Shown: in pieces, positions 58,040 to 64,000 of the stretch
How the letters are laid out: each line of letters begins with the position of its first letter
Numbering within the stretch: the first letter of the stretch is position 1
Assembly (NCBI RefSeq): GCF_001857965.1
Contig: NZ_CP017774.1
Location: 744,001-808,000 of the forward strand
DNA length: 64,000 nucleotides
Direction: 5' to 3'
Source of the DNA: Flavobacterium commune
Lineage (GTDB): Bacteria > Bacteroidota > Bacteroidia > Flavobacteriales > Flavobacteriaceae
Translations under genes and position numbers: made by a program
The notes under the pieces: model-generated
The model's input: the letters and a program-made list of their open reading frames with translations, nothing else
Databases searched by the model: none
Told to the model about the DNA's origin: nothing

Positions 58040-59839
58040 TTACATCCCTTGCAAATCAGTCATCTTTTTAAAATTATTAGAATACGATTTTAATTCTTTA
58101 AAATTTCCTGAATCTATAATTTTTCCATTTGCCATCAAATGAATAACATCTGCATTTTGAATGGTTGACAATCGATGTGCAATTGAAATGATGGTTACCG
58201 TACCCTTTAAAGCATCAATACTTTCCTTAATTTCCTTCTCTGTTTCAGAGTCCAAAGCCGAAGTCGCTTCGTCCATAATCAAAACATCAATATCTCTGTA
58301 CAATTCTCTGGCAATAGAAATTCGTTGTTTTTGACCTCCACTTAAATTTAAACCGTTATAACCTAACAATTCATTATAGCCTTGAGGTAATTTATCTAAA
58401 AATTTTATCATACTACATTTTTTCATAGTATCCATAAACTTATTGATGTTTTCAGGTGTTCTTTCTGCCCAAAAAGTAACATTATCAAAAATATCACCAT
58501 TAAAGATGGTAGGTTCTTGAGAAATATAACCAATTTTAGAGCGATAGGACTTTAAATCAATCTTATCAACAGGAATTCCGTTTACTTCTAATTTCCCGTT
58601 ATTACTATGTAATAGGCCACAAATAATATTTACTAAAGTTGTCTTTCCTGAACCACTTTCTCCTACAAATGCAACAGATTGTTTGTTTTTAATATCCAAA
58701 CTTAAATTATCTATTACTTTAAACTCATCAAATGATAAATTAATCTTATCTAAATGAATAGTATCTATTTGATTAATTTTAATGCTTCCATTTTTCTTCT
58801 CTTCGTTTTCTAATAAATATTTTTCAAAATCCCTCATATTATCCATAGCTCCAATATTACTAAGATAAATATTCCAACAAATTTGAACGGACATAATATA
58901 AGCCATTGCTCTATAAAAAAGCATCAAGACTATCATAATGGCAGATAATGAAGCCTTAAAAACGATTAATTGTAAAGCAATAACCACACAAACAACAATA
59001 ACCATTAAAGGCTCTCTCAATGAAGTGATAAAAGCATTCAATTTCCCACTCTTAATTTTATTTTCTACTGATACCTCTAACAAATCCAACATTCGTTTGT
59101 CAAACAAACTGTTTCTTGACGTTGCTTTTAGATATTTAAAATGATTAATTCCTTGGATTACTAAACCAGTATACTGATGTTCATAATCTGTATCTTTTTT
59201 AGAAAAATTCTTAGTATGCTTATAAAAAAATTTGTAGATAAAATTTGTAAGTAAACCACCTATCATCACAAGAATGGAAAACTTCCAATCCATAAAAAAG
59301 GCAAATCCCATATATACTGACACTATCATACCGTTTTTTATTGTTTCGATATAATTGGTACAAGCAGCAGTAACGGCATAAACATCTCCTGTTAAAGTGC
59401 TTTGCATTCTACCTATATCTGCAGATATAAACTCCTTATAATTTAATTTACTCAAACCTAAAGAATTTTTATTCCTCAGTTTTTGAGAAAAAACATTTAA
59501 TGTTATCGACTGGAATGACATGGTAAAATAAGAAAACAATGCTTTAAAAATAAATACGCTCCCTATCAACAAAAGCATTGTCAACACATTTAATGGAATA
59601 TTAAAATAATTAAAGAAAGACTTAACCAAACTTACTAATTCCCCATTATTACCTTCCAAACCAACATTATTATCAGCAATTTGAAGTAGTGGAACAAACA
59701 TGGTTAACCCTAAACCATCCATCAAAACGGATAAAAAATTAAACCCTAACAATAAAAAGAAACTATTACCTATATACTTATAGAAATAATATAAAATTTC
59801 AAATTTTTCAGCAATGTATGTTTTTATCTCCCCTAACAT
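58040..59839 (-). CDS. ABC exporter / lipid-linked glycan flippase (MsbA/PglK-like)
   Basis: The 599-residue half-transporter has six membrane segments (about 25-325) and a C-terminal ATPase. Walker A is FVGESGSGKTTLVNIICGLL (about 393-412), the Q-loop YISQEPTIFNGDIFDNVTFW (about 438-457), signature LNLSGGQKQRISIARELYRD (about 497-516), Walker B VLIMDEATSALDSE (about 519-532) and the H-loop IISIAHRLSTIQNADVI. PglK-type members flip undecaprenyl-linked oligosaccharides. No Wzx-type flippase is seen in the window, so this protein is the best candidate for moving repeat units to Wzy and Wzc. MsbA-like lipid export cannot be excluded. Confidence 0.88.
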   Translation of the reverse strand: MLGEIKTYIAEKFEILYYFYKYIGNSFFLLLGFNFLSVLMDGLGLTMFVPLLQIADNNVGLEGNNGELVSLVKSFFNYFNIPLNVLTMLLLIGSVFIFKALFSYFTMSFQSITLNVFSQKLRNKNSLGLSKLNYKEFISADIGRMQSTLTGDVYAVTAACTNYIETIKNGMIVSVYMGFAFFMDWKFSILVMIGGLLTNFIYKFFYKHTKNFSKKDTDYEHQYTGLVIQGINHFKYLKATSRNSLFDKRMLDLLEVSVENKIKSGKLNAFITSLREPLMVIVVCVVIALQLIVFKASLSAIMIVLMLFYRAMAYIMSVQICWNIYLSNIGAMDNMRDFEKYLLENEEKKNGSIKINQIDTIHLDKINLSFDEFKVIDNLSLDIKNKQSVAFVGESGSGKTTLVNIICGLLHSNNGKLEVNGIPVDKIDLKSYRSKIGYISQEPTIFNGDIFDNVTFWAERTPENINKFMDTMKKCSMIKFLDKLPQGYNELLGYNGLNLSGGQKQRISIARELYRDIDVLIMDEATSALDSETEKEIKESIDALKGTVTIISIAHRLSTIQNADVIHLMANGKIIDSGNFKELKSYSNNFKKMTDLQGM

Positions 59840-60021
59840 TTATATATCTTAATTTATTGTTTTTGAATTAACAATATTTATTTTCAAATTTTAATTAACT
59901 CTAGTTTTCAATTTCTAATTTATCTTATTGACTGCTATTCATTGGATAACCCACAATACAAATTAATTATTAAATTTTCATTCTATAGTTTAACCATTAT
60001 AAACGGTTCATAATGATGTTT

Positions 60022-61149
60022 TTATTCTTTTAATAATTTTATTTTAAAAAACCTATTTATTCTTGTGTCGTATTTATAATACAAAATACTTAAATAAGAG
60101 AAAAATAAAATAATCAAAAGAGGCAAGACAAATCCAAAAGATTTGAAAAAAGATCCAAAAACTATAATCAGAAAAACACCTATATTTTCGTGAATTAAAT
60201 ACATAAAATAAGAAGCCTCGCCATTCTTTTTAAAAAAAGAATTTTGCAATACCTTTAGTCTATTTGGATAATAAATAAAAACAAAAAACAAAAAAAACAT
60301 CAACATCAAAAGTAACCTCACAATATTATCTCTTGAAAAAAACAATACAAAACTCATAAAAAATAACAAAGCTCCTTTTACAAAAATTGTATTCTTTTTA
60401 TTTTCATCCTTGTTTTTAAACATCAAATAAAACAACATACCGATCACAAAAAAAGGTAAATAATCTAACAAATTAAAGCCTCCTGCAATCCATTTGGTAA
60501 AATAAAAAGTAATTTCTTTTGCATAAGAAATTCCCAAAATATTACTCCCTCCTATGTTATACATAACTAAATTAGAAATACATAAAAAAGCAGAAATAAT
60601 TATTATATTTCTTATAAAATTTAGTTTATCACAAAAAAAGAATAAACTTGCGAATAAATAAAATTGTATTTCAACCCATAAACTCCAATAAGACCCATTC
60701 AGATAGTCTAAATTTAACTGAATCCCAAATGTAGATTCAACCAAATTATTAATAAGCTCAGGCTTTATAAAAGTTAAACTTGGAATAAAGTTTAGTAATC
60801 TATGCGATAATAAAAAATTAGAATCTTCAAAAAAATTAAAAAATAAATAAATAATTATAGATGCTACTAACATGGAGGGAAAAAGTCTTATCAATCTTTT
60901 TTTCCAGAATGTGCTAAAATTTAAAGTATTCTCTAAAGTAAAAAAAATAACAAATCCACTAATAATAAAAAAAAACTGCACTCCTAAAAATCCATAACTA
61001 AAATAATCATAATCAGCTCCGTAAGGATACAAATCTTCTTTATGATACGGTTTTATGTATCTTGAAAAAAAATGACAAAGCATAACAAAAAAAATTGCCA
61101 ATGCTCTAAATCCATCTAATATAGCTATCCTACCTCTTTCTTGTTTCAT
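60022..61149 (-). CDS. Acyltransferase family 3 membrane protein
   Basis: The 375 residues open with IAILDGFRALAIFFVMLCHF (8-27), with the family Arg and His. YGFLGVQFFFIISGFVIFFT (about 52-71) and LNGSYWSLWVEIQFYLFASL (about 149-168) follow. About ten membrane segments are predicted. It is strongly AT-rich with many Phe and Lys residues. It is flanked by manC upstream (122-base gap) and the ABC exporter downstream (182-base gap); I see nothing in either gap. It probably acylates the glycan. Confidence 0.9.
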   Translation of the reverse strand: MKQERGRIAILDGFRALAIFFVMLCHFFSRYIKPYHKEDLYPYGADYDYFSYGFLGVQFFFIISGFVIFFTLENTLNFSTFWKKRLIRLFPSMLVASIIIYLFFNFFEDSNFLLSHRLLNFIPSLTFIKPELINNLVESTFGIQLNLDYLNGSYWSLWVEIQFYLFASLFFFCDKLNFIRNIIIISAFLCISNLVMYNIGGSNILGISYAKEITFYFTKWIAGGFNLLDYLPFFVIGMLFYLMFKNKDENKKNTIFVKGALLFFMSFVLFFSRDNIVRLLLMLMFFLFFVFIYYPNRLKVLQNSFFKKNGEASYFMYLIHENIGVFLIIVFGSFFKSFGFVLPLLIILFFSYLSILYYKYDTRINRFFKIKLLKE

Positions 61150-61271
61150 TATTAAATCCCACTAACAACTCACATCTTTCCTTTACTACTTAAACACAAA
61201 TTGTTTTTCTTTTCATGAAACAACTATAAATAGCCCTCTCTACTAAGACGAGTTTAATTATTTCTAAAAAA

Positions 61272-62279
61272 TTATTGTAACAACTCCGGTTTCTCAAGCT
61301 CTAATTCGTTATACAAATCCTTAACATCCTGGGAATATTCTTTTTGCAGAACCAAATTAGCATTATCAGTTGCTATCAAAATGGTATTTTTTAAACCTAT
61401 AAATGCCGTGTAATTCTGGGTTCCAATTGTCATGTTTCCATTTTCATCAACAGGATGCCCTTTAGAAAGTAAATAATCGTAAACGGACTCAAATGAGCCT
61501 AAATCGGACCATAAAAACTGGGAAGGAACTACCTTTATCTTTTTACTTCTTTCCATCACCGCATAATCAATACTAATAGATGGAATTTCAAGTGATAAAT
61601 CTAAATCTAATTTCCCATTGTCATTATGCTCCCAAACTTTTTTAGATTTTTTATATACTTTAGGTTGAAAATGTTTTAATTCCTCTAACAATACCCCTGC
61701 CTTAAAACAAAACATACCGCTATTCCACAGAAAATTTTTCTTGGCAATGAAAGCTTTGGCTGTAACTAAATTTGGTTTTTCTCTAAAGGATAATACATTT
61801 TCTCCTTTTGCTTCAATATAACCATAACCGGTTTCAGGTTTGGTAGGAACAATTCCAAATGTGACAATATAACCATTAGCTGCTTTCTCTATGGCATCTA
61901 CAACCGCTATATCATATAAATCTTTCTTTTCAATGATATGATCCATTGGTGTCACAATTAAAATATCATCGGGATTAGCGGCAAATGCTGCAAAAGCAAT
62001 TGCTGCCGCCGTATTTCTTGGTGTCGATTCTACAATATCCAGATAAGGCGTATTCCTTTTTTCTAAAATCTTTCTGCTCAAATGGCAGTTATCTACATTC
62101 CCTACCACGATTACCTTATCGGCAATATCACTATTGCGTTCTACAGTCAATTCAAATAGGGACTTGCCTTCAAAAATTTCCAAATATTGCTTAGGTTGGC
62201 TTTTACGTGATAAAGGCCATAAACGACTTCCTATTCCTCCTGTAAGGATTACGTGTATGATTGTGTGGGTTTTATTCAT
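61272..62279 (-). CDS. manC: Mannose-1-phosphate guanylyltransferase
   Basis: The enzyme makes GDP-mannose from GTP and mannose-1-phosphate. The 335 residues have VILTGGIGSRLWPLSRKSQP (10-29) with KQYLEIFEGKSLFELTVERN, then STPRNTAAAIAFAAFAANPD (about 84-103), VTPMDHIIEKKDLYDIAV (about 109-126), GYGYIEAKGENVLSFREKPN (about 152-171) and FLWNSGMFCFKAG (about 183-195). The C-terminal isomerase domain of bifunctional ManC/AlgA is absent, as usual for the short class. It feeds both gmd-fcl pairs. No phosphomannomutase gene is seen. Confidence 0.95.
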   Translation of the reverse strand: MNKTHTIIHVILTGGIGSRLWPLSRKSQPKQYLEIFEGKSLFELTVERNSDIADKVIVVGNVDNCHLSRKILEKRNTPYLDIVESTPRNTAAAIAFAAFAANPDDILIVTPMDHIIEKKDLYDIAVVDAIEKAANGYIVTFGIVPTKPETGYGYIEAKGENVLSFREKPNLVTAKAFIAKKNFLWNSGMFCFKAGVLLEELKHFQPKVYKKSKKVWEHNDNGKLDLDLSLEIPSISIDYAVMERSKKIKVVPSQFLWSDLGSFESVYDYLLSKGHPVDENGNMTIGTQNYTAFIGLKNTILIATDNANLVLQKEYSQDVKDLYNELELEKPELLQ

Positions 62280-62281
62280 TT

Positions 62282-62332
62282 CTCTGTTGTCAGTTGAGAG
62301 TTTTCAGTTATTGGTTGTGTGTTATCGGTTGT
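62282..62332. repeat. TTGTCAGTTGAGAG repeat tract
   Basis: CTGTTGTCAGTTGAGAGTTT continues as variants up to GTTATCGGTTG directly upstream of manC. It resembles the tract at 25538-25604. A related fragment, ACAGACAACCGAAAACAGAC, lies at 62537-62556 in inverted form. Confidence 0.5.
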
Positions 62333-62387
62333 TAAAAAATAGTAGTCGATTAAAAACAACCTTTTTATCTCATATCTTATTTTAAAG

Positions 62388-62520
62388 TTTTACACCTCCC
62401 TAACCCTCCTCAAGGAGGGAATTTGTTTTGTATAATCTGGACGAATTCCCCTCTTGAAATCGAAGACTCAACGATTCCTAATAAAAATATTAAATAGAGT
62501 TAGAGGGGTTAGGGCTGTGT
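62388..62520. repeat. CCCCTCT-family repeat, compound copy 4
   Basis: CACCTCCCTAACCCTCCTCA with the perfect hairpin CCCTCCT/AGGAGGG is followed by an inverted long copy. Bases 62441-62503 match the reverse complement of 3278-3340, and TAGAGGGGTTAGGGCTGTGT closes the element. It lies between the dehydrogenase gene and manC, in a gap with no gene. Confidence 0.75.
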
Positions 62521-62566
62521 TGTCGAATTACTAAAAACAGACAACCGAAAACAGACAACTATTATA

Positions 62567-63868
62567 TTATAACCTCCCGTCCACATTAGTCTTTAAAACT
62601 CCTTTTACATCGTAAATTATACTTGCTGTATTTTGAAGTTTTGACAAATCCATTGTTAAAAACGGAGTATGTGATACTCCTAATACGATGGCATCGAATT
62701 TTTCCTGTGGTATCTGATTGCTTGTGTTTAACTGGTATTCTTTTTCTACTTCAACCGGACTAGCTAATGGATCATAAATGCTTATAGAAATCCCATATTC
62801 CTGCAATGCTTTAATTACATCTACAATTTTGGTATTGCGAACATCTGGACAGTTTTCTTTAAAAGTTATTCCTAACATTAATAAGCTGGCTCCATTAACC
62901 GAAATCCCTTTCTTAATCATTAACTTAACTACTTGGGCAGCTACATACTCTCCCATACTGTCATTCAATCGTCGTCCGGCCAATATAATTTCAGGATGAT
63001 ATCCTAGTTCCTGTGCTTTTTGCGCCAGATAATAAGGATCAACCCCTATACAATGTCCTCCAACCAATCCCGGTTTAAATGGCAAAAAATTCCATTTAGT
63101 TCCCGCAGCTGCCAAAACCGCCTGGGTGTCAATATTCATCAAATGGAATATTTTAGCCAATTCGTTGACAAAAGCAATATTGATGTCGCGTTGGGAATTT
63201 TCGATTACTTTAGCCGCCTCGGCTACTTTGATAGAAGGTGCCAAATGCGTTCCTGCCGTAATTACTGATTGGTATAGTTTATCTACTTTTTCTCCGATTT
63301 CCGGAGTAGAACCGGCAGTAACTTTCAATATTTTATCTACAGTATGTTCTTTATCACCCGGATTAATTCTTTCAGGGGAATAGCCCGCAAAAAAATCAAT
63401 ATTAAATTGCAATCCTGATATTCGTTCTAAAACCGGCACACATTCGTCTTCCGTCACCCCGGGATAAACCGTTGATTCATAAATAACAATATCTCCTTTT
63501 TTCAAAACCTGACCTACTGTTTCGCTGGCCTTATACAAAGGAGTCAAATCAGGACGGTTATTTTTATCAACAGGTGTTGGTACAGTAACTATATAATAAT
63601 TACAATCGGCAATGTCTTTTAATTGATTTGTACAATAAAGTCCTTTTTGCATCGTTGTTTCTACAGACGTGTCTTCTTTTGAAACTAAAACCGATTTTAA
63701 AACCGATTCTTCAACTTCAAAAGTACTGTCTGTACCGGCCTGCAATTCTTCAATCCGTTTTTGATTGATGTCAAATCCAACAACTGCATATTTTGTAGCA
63801 AATAAACGAGCCAATGGCAAACCAACATAACCAAGACCTATAACTGCTATTTTAGAATTAGACTCCAC
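62567..63868 (-). CDS. UDP-N-acetylhexosamine 6-dehydrogenase (TviB/WbpO-like)
   Basis: The 433-residue nucleotide-sugar dehydrogenase has the NAD-binding KIAVIGLGYVGLPLARLFAT (6-25), TVPTPVDKNNRPDLTPL (about 94-110), ESTVYPGVTEDECVPVLE (about 130-147), FFAGYSPERINPGD (about 160-173) and the catalytic Cys in PGLVGGHCIGVDPYYLAQKA (about 263-282). It oxidises C6 of a UDP-sugar. The TviB/WbpO subgroup, to which the spacing and ESTVYPG motif point, makes UDP-GalNAcA, but UDP-ManNAcA is not excluded. It is the first large gene of the transcript seen in the window. Confidence 0.93.
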   Translation of the reverse strand: MESNSKIAVIGLGYVGLPLARLFATKYAVVGFDINQKRIEELQAGTDSTFEVEESVLKSVLVSKEDTSVETTMQKGLYCTNQLKDIADCNYYIVTVPTPVDKNNRPDLTPLYKASETVGQVLKKGDIVIYESTVYPGVTEDECVPVLERISGLQFNIDFFAGYSPERINPGDKEHTVDKILKVTAGSTPEIGEKVDKLYQSVITAGTHLAPSIKVAEAAKVIENSQRDINIAFVNELAKIFHLMNIDTQAVLAAAGTKWNFLPFKPGLVGGHCIGVDPYYLAQKAQELGYHPEIILAGRRLNDSMGEYVAAQVVKLMIKKGISVNGASLLMLGITFKENCPDVRNTKIVDVIKALQEYGISISIYDPLASPVEVEKEYQLNTSNQIPQEKFDAIVLGVSHTPFLTMDLSKLQNTASIIYDVKGVLKTNVDGRL

Positions 63869-63893
63869 TGATTTCCCTTTATTTATGTCTACT

Positions 63894-63965
63894 TTACTGA
63901 CTTTTCTCCAACGCTTCGCGGTTCCAACTCACATAAAATGGGTTAGAATCCGACTTTTTTTTCAT
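63894..63965 (-). CDS. Possible small leader ORF
   Basis: An ATG at 63963-63965, three bases after a TAnnTTTG box, opens a 23-codon frame reading MKKKSDSNPFYVSWNREALE and KSQ, then TAA. It ends 25 bases before the dehydrogenase start. I know of no family. It could be a leader peptide of a long polysaccharide transcript, or chance. Confidence 0.25.
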   Translation of the reverse strand: MKKKSDSNPFYVSWNREALEKSQ

Positions 63966-63968
63966 CCG

Positions 63969-63976
63969 CAAATATA
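63969..63976 (-). promoter_or_regulatory. Candidate promoter upstream of the dehydrogenase gene
   Basis: TATATTTG on the minus strand fits TAnnTTTG and is followed by CGG and then the ATG of the possible leader ORF. The -33 region is at the window edge and has no clear TTG at a suitable distance. It could start the long minus-strand run. Confidence 0.4.
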
Positions 63977-64000
63977 AACGACTCAAAGTTGAATTCCTAT

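Overview
The window is one very large surface-polysaccharide / glycan biosynthesis locus. The low GC content, the TAnnTTTG-type promoter boxes, the absence of strong Shine-Dalgarno sites, and the gene and repeat families all suggest a member of the Flavobacteriaceae, most likely Flavobacterium (inference; there is no rRNA or core phylogenetic marker here). All genes but one lie on the minus strand, so transcription runs from about 64000 towards 1. No tRNA, rRNA, CRISPR array, complete insertion sequence or phage gene was seen.

Layout in transcription order. (1) 63868-52087: a nucleotide-sugar dehydrogenase, mannose-1-phosphate guanylyltransferase, an acyltransferase, an ABC flippase-like exporter, GDP-L-fucose synthase and GDP-mannose dehydratase, three GT2 glycosyltransferases and another acyltransferase. 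The tail of a lost acyltransferase follows at 51866-52072. (2) 51771-38842: a dense, overlapping run of GT-D, GT4, GT2, DUF1919 and GT32-like transferases, an acyltransferase and an EpsG/Wzy-like polymerase. (3) 38772-26847: the priming and export core. It holds a PglC-like phosphoglycosyltransferase, a frameshifted PglD-like acetyltransferase, a DegT aminotransferase, Wza, a Wzc tyrosine kinase, the four dTDP-rhamnose genes and a FlaA1/PglF-like 4,6-dehydratase. (4) 25874-26611: a CpsB-type phosphatase, the only plus-strand gene. (5) 25387-4745: Wzm/Wzt ABC export, FkbM methyltransferases, a GT42-like protein, a second GDP-fucose gene pair and about a dozen glycosyltransferases. (6) 4631-1: a NeuA-HAD fusion, NeuB, a GIY-YIG nuclease inside a repeat cluster, and a truncated GT-B-like gene.

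Together the genes can supply GDP-mannose and GDP-fucose (two gmd-fcl pairs), dTDP-rhamnose, a hexosaminuronate, a bacillosamine-like diamino sugar and a CMP-nonulosonate. About 28 candidate transferases could assemble these on a lipid carrier. Three kinds of export machinery lie side by side (Wza/Wzc, Wzm/Wzt and an MsbA/PglK-like exporter), with no Wzx flippase seen. This suggests that more than one glycan is made here, or that loci have merged.

The non-coding DNA is unusually structured. At least eight families of short repeats occupy nearly every gap over about 200 bp, and several run into reading frames: the ends of the GIY-YIG, GT4 and RfbD genes, an in-frame 27-bp insert inside the GT4, and the false N-terminus of the DegT gene. 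The strongest candidates for something undescribed are the GIY-YIG gene with its own repeat cluster, the 126-bp nested palindrome at 32177-32302, and the GT42-like gene that could be the sialyltransferase this locus otherwise seems to lack.
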